The position numbers and the translations under genes were made by a program. A DNA stretch of 64,000 bases. It comes from Toxoplasma gondii ME49 (taxonomy: Eukaryota > Apicomplexa > Conoidasida > Eucoccidiorida > Sarcocystidae). The DNA lies in the NCBI RefSeq assembly GCF_000006565.2, contig NC_031480.1, positions 3,321,529-3,385,528 of the forward strand, in the 5' to 3' direction. Below, piece by piece: positions 45,790-58,300 of this stretch; position 1 is the stretch's first letter, and each line of letters begins with the position of its first letter. The notes under the pieces are model-generated. The model worked only from the letters and a program-made list of their open reading frames with translations. It was not told the DNA's origin and did not search any database.

Positions 45790-48700
45790 ATGATTGTCGT
45801 CGACGACGACTCGCCGCCTTCAGCGGCACCAGACCGAAAGGAGCAACGTTCTGCGAAGCGGCCGAGTCAGAAACGCGAGGAAGAGGAAGAAGAGTGGATT
45901 TTACGCGGGGGGTCGAGATGCCCCATCTGCTTCCTTGCCCTCTCCAAAAATGTCGCCGCCCTCATGGGCTGTGGACACACTTTCCACCTTCTCTGGTGAG
46001 ACGCAAGACAGCGGGAAGGAACGCAAGGGGGGATGCGAGAGGGGGACCGAAAAACGGCAACAGAGGGAGAGAACGACAGGGAGCAACAAACAAGAAGGAG
46101 AAGGAGGGAAAAAGAGAACGGAGAGTGAGAGGAAGAAACGAAGACATGGAGAGAAATGCAAGACACGCAAAAGCAAGCATCTGTGATTGCAACCAGACAA
46201 CTGTGTGTGTGTGTACCAACGATCCTTACTGTCTGCCTGGTCAGATGCACGCACAAGCTTTTACTCGACGACCTACTGTCGAGGAGGAAGGCGACAACGC
46301 AAGAGAAGATTCTACGTGTATATATTCATATACACCTACATATGTACATATATATATATATATATATATACATATGCATATATATATATATATATATTTA
46401 TATATGTATTTATATATGTGTATATATATGTATATATATATATATATATATATTTATGTGTAGAGAGACAGGATGAAACACTGTGGTGATGGGACGCGCA
46501 AGGTTCTTGGCTTGGAGAAAAAAGGGTACGGAGAACGTCGAGATGCAGCGTCTTCTCGATCCGACGTGGAAACGGGCGTTTGCAGGTGATCGCTGTGCAA
46601 CGCTGGACGTCGCCACACTTGCTTACGTTTCCCGTCTCGCCCTGTTGTTGGCATCTCTGTTCTCCTCCTTGTTCTCTCTACTTTCTCTTGTTCTCTCTAC
46701 TTTCGCTTGTTCTCTCTACTTTCGCTTGTTCTCTCTACTTTCCCTTGTTCTCTCTACTTTCTCTTGTTCTCTCTACTTTCTCTTGTTCTCTCTGCTTCCC
46801 CTTGTTCTCTCTACTTTCTGTTGTTCTCTCTGCTTTCTCTTGTTCTCTCTACTTTCTCTTGTTCTCTCTACTTTCCCTTGTTCTCTCTACTTTCTCTTGT
46901 TCTCTCTGCTTCCCCTTGTTCTCTCTACTTTCTCTTGTTCTCTCTCGTCCCGCACTGTTGCTCATTCTTGGTCTTCACGCTCTCCGTTTCCGCTGCGGTT
47001 TGCTTCTGCAGCGCCTCTCGCGGGTCGCTGCCTTCGCCTCTTTTCCCGTGTTTTCTGCATGCCTTTTCCTGCGGCCTTTTGCCTTTTTCTCTGACGGGTC
47101 TTCCTGTGCGACTGCAGCATCGAAGAGTGGTTCAAGCAGCGAGGCGGGCGCTCGCAGAAGCCGACATGTCCGTACTGTGCAAAGGAGTATGCGTCCCGGC
47201 GTTACATTCTCTCTCTGCATTTCGATCTTCCTGACCTTGCCGCTCGTGTCTCTTCTCTCTCCTCTTCCTCGAGTAAGAGCAGTCCACCTCACGTTCCAGT
47301 GCGACTTGCCTGCTTTCCCTCGAGCTTCTTCTGACCTTCTGACTTCCGCTGTTCTCTGTCTCTCTGGCGCTACTGTGATCTCTCTGACGTCCTTCTCCTC
47401 TCTGTTCGCGTTATTCTCTCTGCTGTCCTTGTTCTCCCTCTGATCCTTGTTCGCTCTCTAGCAACTCGCCAGACGCTCGTTCGCTCAGACGCGTTCTCGA
47501 TGTACCGTCGGGGTCTCGCCTCTCTGCGGACTTCATTTTCTTTTCTTGCTGCTTCGTGGTTTGCTTCCATCGTGCTCTGTGCAACTTCAGATGCCGCTGA
47601 CGAGAATCCGGAGACCAGACTGCGCAGACTCGAGCTGGTAATTCTGTTGCTGAAGGGACATGCCTGCCTTTCGTCTGTGCACATGCGGCTGACGCCTTTG
47701 CGTCTGAAAGTCCTCTCTGCCTTTTTGTTTTTCTATGACGTCCTGTCCTTTCACTCGAGATCTCTTATGCTGTCTGTTCTCTCCCCTTGCTCCTCACTTG
47801 CCTCCGTTGCTCTCTTCTTCTCTTCTGCCTCACGCACGCGTAGCTCACCTCCTTCGTCCCTGCGCTGGTTCCCGCGTCCTTCTCGATTTCACCTCTTCCC
47901 TGTTCTCTCTCGAGCCTTCGTTTTCGCTGCTCCTGTGTCTCCACATGTCCTTCCTTGCGCCTCTCTGTTTTCGTTCTCTTTCGATGTGTGTGGGGTGTTC
48001 TCTCCCTCAAGTTCTGCGACGTTCACTCTCGCTCTTCTGTCTTCGCTCCTCTTCGCGTCGCCGTTTGTGTTCTCTGTCGCTTCTGTCTGCTTCCTCACTT
48101 CGCTTCTCCGTTTTGTTCCTTACGCCTTCTCCACATTTCTTGTCTCTTGTTCTCCACTTGCTTCTCAGGAGCTGAGGGAGGAACGGCGAGAGAAGGAGGC
48201 TGCGCGAGAAGAAGCGATGGCTCACGCTGCAGCACTCGAGGCCCATGAGGTAAATGTCGCTGTCTGTTTTCACCAAAAGAAGGCGAAGCAACGCCGGAAA
48301 ACGGAGTGCCCTAGAGGCGGATTTGTCTCTTTTCACTTGCAACAACTGTACTGCTTCTGGAGAGTAGCTGTGAGGTGGACGATTGGTTTTCATCGTGAAG
48401 GCCTTTGTTTCCGGGTCTGGCCCGAGCCCCAGGAGATCAATCCTCTGCTTTCAACGGGGTGTCATGGAAACGTACAGTCCGCGAGGTTGACTGGCGTCTA
48501 GCCGGCTTTTGAACCTCCTACGGTGCAGTGCCGTTTTGCGTTGTCTCTCTTTGTCTGTCGACAGGCGCGAGAAGAAGAACTCGTGCGCCAGCTTCGCGCT
48601 GAGGAAGAGCAGAGAGCGAAACTCGCTTCCCGTGTACAGACACTCGAGGAGGCGCGGCTTCGCGAGGAAGAAACTCGACAGAACGCATGTCGCACGTACG

Positions 48701-51700
48701 AGGAGAATCGCCGCGTGTTGGAAGAAAAGTACCACAAGCTCACCAAGAAATGTCAAAGTCTTCAGTTTCTCGCAACAGTTGTGTAAGTCCGTTCGCCGAA
48801 GAGTCGCTGGAGGGTGTCGTGAAATTCTCGCTCCGCTTCTTAACAAAGCGCGGAAGATCGACCACTTACTCTCCTCGCGGTCCGTCAACGACAGCGGGGA
48901 GCTCCGGCAACCCACAAGGCCTTTCTGACTGCGGCGTCTCGACACCACGTTCTTCCTGTTCTAGCCTCTGTCCTCGCTGTGCGGTCATGCCTGTGGAAGT
49001 CCCCGGTTTCCTCTGTTTGCTTCGCGTTTCTGTCTCTTCAGAAAAGAAGACCGACTCGAAGGCGCGACCCTTCTCGACAAAATTCGACGGCTCCCCGGCC
49101 TGGTACACGCGAGTCTGTTCTCCGCAAGGGAGGATGGAAAGGCGGACGAGACAGAGAAAGATGCGCGGACGCGGGAAGGAGGGCAAACGAATTGAAGATG
49201 GAAAAACAGGGGAGAAGCGGGAAGGGAAGGCCAGAGGAGACAGCAAACGACAAGCAGCGAAAAGCGAAACAGACAGACTGGAAGACAGAAGAGAAGCAGC
49301 GAGGTTGGCCGAAAAGGCGGCTCGGCGAAGCTGAAGGAGAGGTCGGGAGAGAACGCGAGAGAGACACAGTAATGGCGAGGGCGGGAGAGAGACAGCAGCT
49401 GCGAGGGCGCAGAGGCGTACAGAGGACGGACAGCGAAAGGGAGCCAGCATCGCTGGAAAGGAATGGTGAAACAACAGGAATGAATGGGGTAAAACTCGAC
49501 AGGAAGCTGTGGGAGGGGTCGGAACCGAGTTGGAGAAAGATAGCGAAACACATAAACTCATTTAGAGACATAGTCGAAGCAGAAGACACCACGAAAAACC
49601 GAAGAGAGTGAGAGGGCAGGCGTGTAGGAGGCGATTCTGAGGAAGGGCAAACAACGAGAGAGAAGTCGAACTTGTCCCACCGCCTGTTGGTTTAAACGTG
49701 CGCGAGAGACTCTCCTGAACTGACGCTCCTTTCGCCTGCAGACTTCCGATGAGAAGCTCGCCCGTATTATGCCTCTTGTCGAGTTCCTCAAAAGGTAACT
49801 AAGACATCCAGATAGGCGGAAGACGACGGGAAAGCGAATGGGGAGACAAAAATGACGCGCCGAGCTTCGGCGTTTTTCAAACCTACAAGAACAGTTGATC
49901 TAGAACGACTGATGAGAACAAATGCGGCTCTCTGCTGGTGTGTCTGCAGCATCCTCACTAGCTGGTGGAAAGGGCGAGATTCTGCAAGAGTGGCACACGG
50001 GTTCTTCCTCAGTTGTTCCCCTGTTTTTCGCCTTCGTAAAAAGCAACATGTTCTCCACTTTTTCTGTCTGCTCTTCTCTGCGTCAACGTTCTCGATGTGT
50101 TGATATGTTCTCCGTCTTGTTGGCTCTGTCTCTGGTCTGTACATGTTCTGCGTCGACGCGCTTTTTCTGTCTCCTTTCTTTCTAGTGTTCTCTTTGCACA
50201 TCGACGCTTCGTCTTTTCTTGCAATGCTTGCACTCAGGTCGAAGGCCGTGCGTACCGCGGAACTGAAGAAACTGAAAAAAGAAAAGTGCGTCTTGAACCC
50301 GACGGACTCGCACAGGCCCTTTTTTCTGTCTGTGTCTCTGCGTCAAAGAAAGCGAGTTTTAGAGTCTGAGAGTGTCAAGAGCTCCAGTGCCGCGCTTGCT
50401 TCAGCACCTCCACGTAGTTTCGGTGACCATCCACAGGCTTACATGAGTTCCTCGTTGTCGCTGTTCTTCGTTTCTTTGCCTCTGACCTTCAGACGATGAA
50501 AACTGTTTTCCTTCGGCCTCGCTTTACTTCAGAGGCCTGCTCTGTCTCTCTCGCTAGTTGCTCCTCGTTCCCTGCTCTCCTCCCATCTCTCTTCGTCGTC
50601 CATTTCTCTCATCTCGTCCCCCCTCCTGCGTATGTGTCGCTTCGTCAGACTCTTTTCCGGTGTGTTTGTGTCCTGTCTCTCGCAAAATCGGCGGTTCACC
50701 CTCGGTCCGTTGCGCTTTGTTCCAGTCGTTGTATGCGCGGCACCTTCTCGTTTAAAAGGGTTTCCTTTCTTCTTCTTTTGGTCTCTTCATTCCCCAGCTT
50801 TCTTCTTCGGCGGAAGCTCAGCGCCTCGGCGCTTGCGGAGCTGCCTCGCGACGGCGCTCCAAGCGAGCGGAGACGCGAGGAGGCGAGTTCCTCTTTTACT
50901 ATCAACAGGCAAGAGAAAGACGGGGAAGCACGAGACAAATGCGATGCGTATCCTCTGCCATCTTCGTCTTCTTCCTCGTCCTCGTCTTCACCTTCTCCCT
51001 CCGCGTCTGCCTCTTCTTCTTCCTCTTCTTCCTCTTCTTCTTCATTATCGGTCGGTTCTTCTTCACTAGGTCCAGCACAAAGGTCGGAGAGGCAGAGCGA
51101 GGAAAGGCGAGAGAACGCACACGTTTCTGGTGCGTCTTCAAGGCCGCAGTTGCGTCTCTCGCGTGCGCCTGCGCTCCTCTCTCGCCGACTGCCCGGCGGC
51201 CGCGCCGATTCGCGGACCTTTGCGGCAGCGAGTCTGGAAGCAAACGGGGGACAGAGGCCCTCTCTGAAGGACCCGGCAAAGCCGCAGGGGACCGACGGTA
51301 ACGCAGGGGCTGCGGATGCGCGCAAAGAAGACAGCGAAGCCGAGGGTGAGAACAAAAGAATGGGAGAGAAGGCGGGGATTGCGAAGAAGGGAGGAAAGCG
51401 AGAGAAGGAAACAGGCATATGTGAAGCAGAGGGAGGCGCGAGGCGGCGAGGAAGCGAAGCGCCTTCTGCAGCCAGGCAAGACGAGGCGAGAGAGTACAGG
51501 GAAAAGTCGAGAGGAAGAGAAAACGAGACATGGGTTGTGGGGCGACGACACTGGGGAACCGAGGAGGCCGAAACCTCTTGGCGGAAGCGAAGACGAGAGG
51601 AAGTCGACGACGCTGGAGAAACCGGATGCCTCTCTGTGAAAAGGCGAGTCTTTGGGGACAGGAGACAGTTCTTACCAGAGAACGAAAGCCGCGCCGGGGC

Positions 51701-53994
51701 CAGACCCGCGCAAGCGAGCAGACCGGCATCTCTGCTCATCCACCAAGTGGAAGACGAAGCCGAGGCAGAGAAGCCAGAAGAGGAAGGTTGGCGGGGTAGG
51801 AGACAACGGAGACAGCAGTTGATGGAGCTCGAGGTGCAGGTCGTGCCTAGGGATGCAGACGAAGAAGAGCTCGAGGGAGAAGAAGAAGAGACGCAACTTG
51901 ACAGCGAGCTGGCGTCGCTATTTGAAACTCCTGAGAGTCTGGAAAAAGGACGCGTACGCGTGTTCTGTTCGTCATTCGACGCGCACCCAGTCGTCTCCGG
52001 GTCTCCTTCTGCATCGAACGTCGTGGACAGAGACCGTCATGTCTCCCCTGTCTCATCCGCCTCGTCGTCCGGGCCTCTGGGGCCTTCTTCATCTTCAAGC
52101 TGTTCCTTTGCCTCTTCGGCTCCGTCCCCCTCTGCGCCCTCGCCACTTCCGTTTGGATCGAACTTCACTTCGGTCTCTTCTGTGTCGTGCTCGGCACCTA
52201 GTGCTCCCTTACAGACTACGTCGTTCCCCTGTGCATCTTTGCCGCTGCCGCGCAACACGCAAACGTCTACGCATGCGGCGTCTGAGCGCGACCCCCCTCG
52301 CGGCAACGAAGAGATCGGAAGCCTGTCTTCTTGCGACCGTCGCCTGACCCCGGCGACAAGCAAGCAGACCAACAACAGCGTTCCTTCCTTCATTGCGCAC
52401 TTCCTGCTCTCTCCTTCGAGCGTCGAGAAACTGCGATCCCGGGAGAGAGAGCTCCGTGACACAGAACACGAGTCCAGCGCGTTCTTCGATCGATGCCTAG
52501 ACGGCTCCCTTCCGACCTCAGCTGTACAGACGCCTCAGCGGCCGCGTTCCAGGGACAACTCGCGAGGCGCCGGCTGGGAGGGAGGGAATGCAGAAAATTC
52601 GTCAGGTGTTCGTATACCCGGAGAAAGCGGACAAGAGAGACGGACGGGTGCGGAATCAGGCGTCGAGAAAACTGCCGCATCAACGAGGGAGTCTCGCCTC
52701 GAGGAAGCTGTTAGTAGCGGTAGACACGATGGAACAGAGAGATCTAAAAGAGTGGACCCTGAAGAGCTGGACGTCGACGGCGACAGCTGCGAGAGTGACC
52801 GAGAAACAGTTCGAGAGAGCTCGGATGCGTCGGACTGCAGCTCCAATGAAAACCTGAAAAACGAGTTAACGCCTTCGACGTCTCTTCGTCGAGATGAAAG
52901 AAGGAAATGGGGGTCTCTCCAACCCTATCGACCTGAGAGCTTGACTGCGGGAGTTCCTTGTGTAAGCCGACAACACTTAGTGTTGGACCCCTGCTACGGT
53001 ACTATGCATTATTCCGTTGTAGGCTGCACGCGTACTCTTCATCACTTCGTCATACACGATTCAAGAAGAGACTTCCAAGTTTAGTTGTACGCCCTTATTA
53101 GTCCGGTTATATTTCTCCCCAACACGCGTCAAACGGTGTAATATCTCTCCAGCTACGCAGTCATTCTTGCAGAAATCCCGTTGACGCGGCTGTTTTGTCT
53201 GTTCATTGAAGAAAAACAGAGACGAGGAAAGTTCTGTCTCCAGACTAACAGGAGTCTCTTAGGGAATATTGACTACTTCGATATGGACGCAGCCACCTCC
53301 TGACTGCTTGTGTCTGGCTGTGATTGGCCACGTACACATGAAAACGTGACTCCATTTACTAGTCCATTCTCGTTGCTGTAGGTATATATACGTGACTATT
53401 TCGTATCGGGTAACGCCAGGAAAAAGCCTGACATAGAGAAATGATGTTCGTACACCTAGAACCACCAATGGTGAACGATGTAAGCGTCATTGTCTACGAC
53501 TGGTTCAATCAGAACAGTCAGCCGCCTTCTGCCTGACTTGAGGGAAACCGCGCCGTGGTCAATCGTAGCTCAAAATGTCATTTTTCTTTTTTTTAGTGGT
53601 GCAAAGTCACCGGGTCCAGGAAGCAAAGCCAGTAAATGTCAGTGAGGCTGAATCTATTCCGCCTGATTGTTTCTCTCGTCAGTTTCCTGCATTGTGTCTT
53701 TTCTTTCAGAAGGGCGCGTTGGGCGGGCGATCTCGACGCCGGCATCTCGCGAAAGTGAACAGTCCAGGGTGTGGCGGACGGAGCTTGAGAGAGCAAGTGG
53801 TCTGCGATAAGAAAAGTCACGACCCTCGGGGCGTATGTACAGCTTGTCTGGCTAAACCTCCCTTTGGGCGCTCTAGACTGTTGAACGCGACCCGAAGCAC
53901 TGGCGTATTTGGTTCATTTATGAGAGGGAAATTTCAAGTTCAAGGCGTTACGTTTGCGGGGAAGAACTCTGTCGAAAAACGGTTGTTAAATTAA
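45790..53994 (+). CDS. TRAIP: TRAIP-type RING E3 ubiquitin ligase
   Basis: Ten exons join in phase to give 1105 residues: 45790-45995, 47118-47272, 47591-47637, 48169-48249, 48565-48782, 49042-49102, 49742-49794, 50238-50285, 50798-52961 and 53710-53994. A C3H2C3 RING-H2 uses C44, C47, C61, H63, H66, C69, C86 and C89. Its core [17 protein letters not shown] and the following IEEWF closely match human TRAIP, as does [13 protein letters not shown] after the ring (human KRTIINKLFFDLA). A Glu/Arg-rich coiled coil covers about 122-290, as in TRAIP. Exon 9 adds about 720 residues of low complexity, including poly-Ser at about 340-380. The last exon starts with [11 protein letters not shown], like the C-terminal LGGR motif of animal TRAIP. 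TRAIP ubiquitylates the replicative helicase at stalled or converged forks; that role here is inferred. The final junction is the least certain, since exon 9 is open to a stop at 53084. No PIP box was seen. Confidence 0.82.
46321..46455. repeat. Long imperfect (TA)n microsatellite
   Basis: About 135 bases of TA repeat with TACA, TGTA and TTTA interruptions, in TRAIP intron 1. It is the longest TA tract in the window. Confidence 0.9.
46671..46946 (+). repeat. 19-bp pyrimidine-rich minisatellite, about 14 copies
   Basis: Tandem units of TTCTCTCTACTTTCTCTTG with a few variants (CGCTTG, CCCTTG, and GCTTCCCC in place of ACTTTCTC), inside TRAIP intron 1. All three + strand frames stay open across it, creating frames of 175 to 287 codons with a 19-residue Leu/Ser/Phe repeat. 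These are artefacts of repeat composition, not genes. Confidence 0.92.
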
Positions 53995-55337
53995 TGCCGA
54001 CAACGTGTGACGTCTCGGGATAACGTTCGTGTTCCTGCAGGACTAGACAGAACCTGTCTGGGATTACAAGACTGAAGCAGAGTGAAAGAATACTGGTATG
54101 CCTAGAGACTGGGGTTCCTAACACAGAGGAGGACGAACTGCCGAGAATCAAAATATGAAACCACGTGTGTAGCGACAGCAAGCTTCAGCGAAGTTATGGG
54201 CCATTCTCAGCATCCGTCTAGATTGTGAGTGCATGTCGATAATCGTTTGCTTGCTGTAATGCAACCATATGTACAGAAAGTACACGCGTGCATTGTAGGT
54301 AGGTGTACCCTTGTCCTGGGGACCTTTCGCCGACCCTTGGGTACTCTAACGAGCAGATGCCTACCTATGTATATATCTACCCATATATACCAAACGTGTC
54401 TTGTGTGATTTACACACTTAAATATATGCGTCAATATATATACATGCAGATTCTATTGTTCAAGTGAGTGGATCTGGAGAAGGCAGCACTCCTCAGCGAC
54501 GGGGCAGAGCGTCCGTCTGTCAAGCTGTTCAATTACTCGAGCTTATGCTTCAGGATCACGTGTAGGAGTTCCTGTGCGACGTTTTATATTCGCGTTCAAC
54601 GAAACATTCTTGACGGTGGAAGTTTCTGTTCCTTCGTCCCTATTTTCTAAACCACATTTCGTATTCAAGGTCTCTACACTGAAGCATTTTGAAATACGAG
54701 ACGCACAAGTCGGTAGGTGCCTGTGCTGGCGTCCTCACTGGTGGGTGACACGAAGCAAGAAATGCCGATCTTCAGAGACGGAAAGCTGCTGCAATTTCTA
54801 TCAGCAAAGGCGTCGCCGAACGCACAACGAAAACAGATTTTTGTCCTCATTTCGTTGCCGAAAAACGTCCTTCGGTGGCAGCCGAAAACCTGCACAGACC
54901 CTGAAAGAAGTCGTATATTCTGTTGCATTGGTGGGCTGCAAAAGCTTACGCATAAGGGATAAATGCAACATTTTCACCGACGCCGAATTCTTTAACTCAA
55001 CCGGTAGAGTTCGTGAAAAAAGGACAAAAGCGACAAGCAATTATATACATAAATGCCACGCACACATGCAAATATGTAAGCGTTTACTTCTTAATACATG
55101 CTCGAGCCACTGCGTATGCATGCATCAATACATACTTATTTCCGCGGGGGTTCTCAGATGTACGTTCCCTCGGCAGAGGTCAACTAGGCTTTCTCCGTGA
55201 ATCTCAACGCAACGCGAAAAGTTATTGAAGCGAAACTACAGTAATCGCCCGTAGAAACATTTAGTTTGTTTCATTCTTCTGTGGCTGCATGCGGACGCCC
55301 ACGGACCTTTGTCGGCTTAGGCCTCACGCTGCGGACT
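53995..55337. other. Convergent 3' region between TRAIP and ACOX
   Basis: About 1.3 kb expected to hold two 3' UTRs. It is more AT-rich than the coding parts. No coding signal was seen; the longest frames (up to 208 codons) have no splice partner or family. Confidence 0.5.
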
Positions 55338-58300
55338 CTAGAGCTTGGAGTGAGCAGGAGACGATCTTTTCTTTCGCTCCGGATGCAGAATGTATTGAAT
55401 ATGCTCAAGGTACCCTGGAGGGACATCCAAGCGATTTAAAGGCTCCATTTTCGTCGATTCCATCAGCGCTTCGTACACTCGTCCATCGTACCTGTATACA
55501 CACATGTGTCGAGCTAATGCACCAAAGTGGGGAATGTGCACTTTCTCTGGACTGTGGCAGCTGCCAAAAACTCAGATAAACGCTGGTGCGATGAGACGCA
55601 CTAATCAACACGCGGAAATACGTGAAAGGAGTAGAACAATGCCAGCGGAAAACAGGTGAGTCCGAGTATGTCACAGTGGGGGACTTGTGCGGCGTTGCAT
55701 GATCACCAGTTCTCACCTGCCTAGCGCAGAGTTCAGCAACTGGTCTGGGATCCAAAAGGCATCCGCAATGGCAACCGCGTTCGGGCGGATTTTTCTGAGG
55801 ATGGTTTTGAAGGCAGTCATCAGCCCGTCGTGATGATCAGGGCCGAGAGCTCTTGTAATCACAAACTCGCCAAAGTGCTCGTCGCACCAAGACAGCGCGA
55901 GGCATAGCCATAAATCAACCCAGACTTCCCGCACCTCCACGAGCTCAACACGCTTCACCGCCTCAAGAAAAAAATGCAAAACAAGAACCTGCGCATGTGC
56001 CGTACCGAGACGCGTGAATTCCACTTTGACCAAGTCAAGGGCTTCCATCATGTCTTTTCCACTGCTGGTCTCCGCCGCATACTGCTGCGCTGCCTTGTAG
56101 ACCAAGCCACACGATCTGCAGACACACCAAAAATCATCTACAGATATAAACCTGCATGCATATGTATATATATATATATATATACATAATTTATCCAAGT
56201 ATGAATGGATAAGTGGTCCTGTTATTCGAACCTGTGTGCACTGAATGCTTCACTTAAACGCGTTTTGTCCTGCATATGCAAATACGAGTGAACAGCGGTC
56301 AAACCGCATGCATGTCATACTTGGTAAGAGCACTGCCACCGAGGAACTCTTGGCGGTTCTTCATGCAGCGCGAGCGCCTTCTTCAACTGGGCCAGTGTTG
56401 TCTGTTTTACCTCATCCACGGCCCGAACGTACCTTCTCCTGTGGATCTCCATAAGCCAGTCTGGATCGAACCAAGGGGTATTTTCAATAGCGGGAGGCTG
56501 ATGATCTCCAAAGGGGTCGAAATTATGAATGTATTCGAGGGTGGTACCCGCCAGCGTGTGTTTCGGGTCTCTACTCATCATTTTCCTTTGGACGATTTTC
56601 AAGAGCACACGTGCGGTCTGGACCGAAAGGACAACCCTGTCACCCTAAATAGAAAAGCATAGGAAATGCTATAAAGCATAATTGTTAATGCATTGGTACA
56701 ATTGTCGTACAAGCACTCATATGATTTGTGAGAGACAGTGTGGAGCCCAAAACACGATTCAGTTAGGAACAATAGTTCATCGTCAATTTCAATACGTGAG
56801 CTGGGTTAACGTCTCGAAACAGTTTGAAAGCGTGTCAATACAAACACTAGGAAAAACAGCAGATAAGACAGCTCAAACGTGGGCAGCTCATCATGTGTTT
56901 GTATCAGAGTGTCTTCGTCAGTCGTGCCGGCCATACCATTTGGAAGCTGCATCGTCTTCCTTTCAAGACACTGTTCCTCAAAGTTGCAGAAAGAACTCGA
57001 AGACAAACGTAAAATAAGGGTAACTCGTACAAACATATATGTATAATTACGAATTATGTACGTACCTCGTATGTGGCAACAGGCACGAAGTTGACGAATT
57101 GGATCGGGATGCCTGAGGCGAGCAGAAATCCGTGACCTCCACAGGCCTTTCTGCACTTTTCCATTCCGTCGGCCACGGAGAGAGACATCATCGCTTTGAG
57201 GCAACTCGTCACAGCATGGATTTCTTCAAGTTTCGAGAAATCATCTTTCTTTGCGTCTTCCTGGAAGGGCACAGCGCAGACAAAACGGAAGGAAAAGGAG
57301 GAAAATGGTGCTACGAGCTTCACAGGGACTCCACTACATTGCTTGCACGATATATAAACAGTATCTCACAAGGCTAACTCCCTTGGTACTGGGTTGAACT
57401 CTGTAGAGTTTCAAGAGGACCTTTTCGTCGTTAAACTTAAAAGTACAGCTCAGGCGCCCGGAATAAGAGAAAAGAAGTCGAGAAATCCGATGAAAGGACA
57501 TACACCAAGCGGCTCTACAGAATCGAGCACATGTCCACATTTCCAGAACTTACAGGACTATTACAGTGCCAAATGTATGCATCATCGATGCAGACGATCA
57601 TAGAGACCAGACCACAGGAGGGCAAGTTATAGGGAGACAGAGAAAGATGTGACAAGAAAACAATGGTGCAGCCGAAACACATCTGAACGCATATCTGTGG
57701 AATCACTTTTGCAACTGCTTTAGGATCTGGGGGATGGGCGTACGATGAAGCTGTTGTAGAAGGCATCCATCCATATTCCTGTGACAGTGTACGCGACAGC
57801 TGCAGCGAGGAGAGGAAACAGGGTGATCTGTTGAGTGCTGTAATCCAAAATCTGAACCTCTGCATCCCGACTGCTGTCCTTCGTTTCGTGCTTCTTCATG
57901 GTCATCGGAAACTGCCGCCTGACGGCGCTGTACCTGGTAGCCGCGAAAAGACATTGTCGTGACAACGGTTTTCTCCAGAGAGGTCGTATTCGATTCGTGT
58001 TACGCTTTCCAACATATAATCACAAGGAGTTGTAGACTACTGTTTACGTTTGTATACATGGACATATCTCAAGCCAGAATTCCCGATGAACGGGCAAGAT
58101 GATTCCGACGCCGTGCGTCACTTTGCGTACCCATAGACGATCAAAGAGGCATTTGACTGAGAATATATGTGTAGGCGGGACTCTCTTAAAAGAGCCAGCT
58201 GACATTACTGATTCAAAGCATGTTCGCCGTCTCTCACCGAATTGCTATCACGACGCTCTTGGCGAGCTGCGGTCCAGCAGCCATGATGATTTGTTTCCGT

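Noticed and set aside
46580..47443. Long + strand frame (287 codons) rich in Leu, Ser and Phe
   Set aside because: It is produced by the 19-bp minisatellite and pyrimidine-rich DNA inside TRAIP intron 1; the neighbouring frames are open too.
50496..50797. Upstream part of the 862-codon frame as coding sequence
   Set aside because: This stretch is T/C-rich intron before the acceptor TTCCCCAG; only sequence from 50798 continues the coiled-coil frame in phase.
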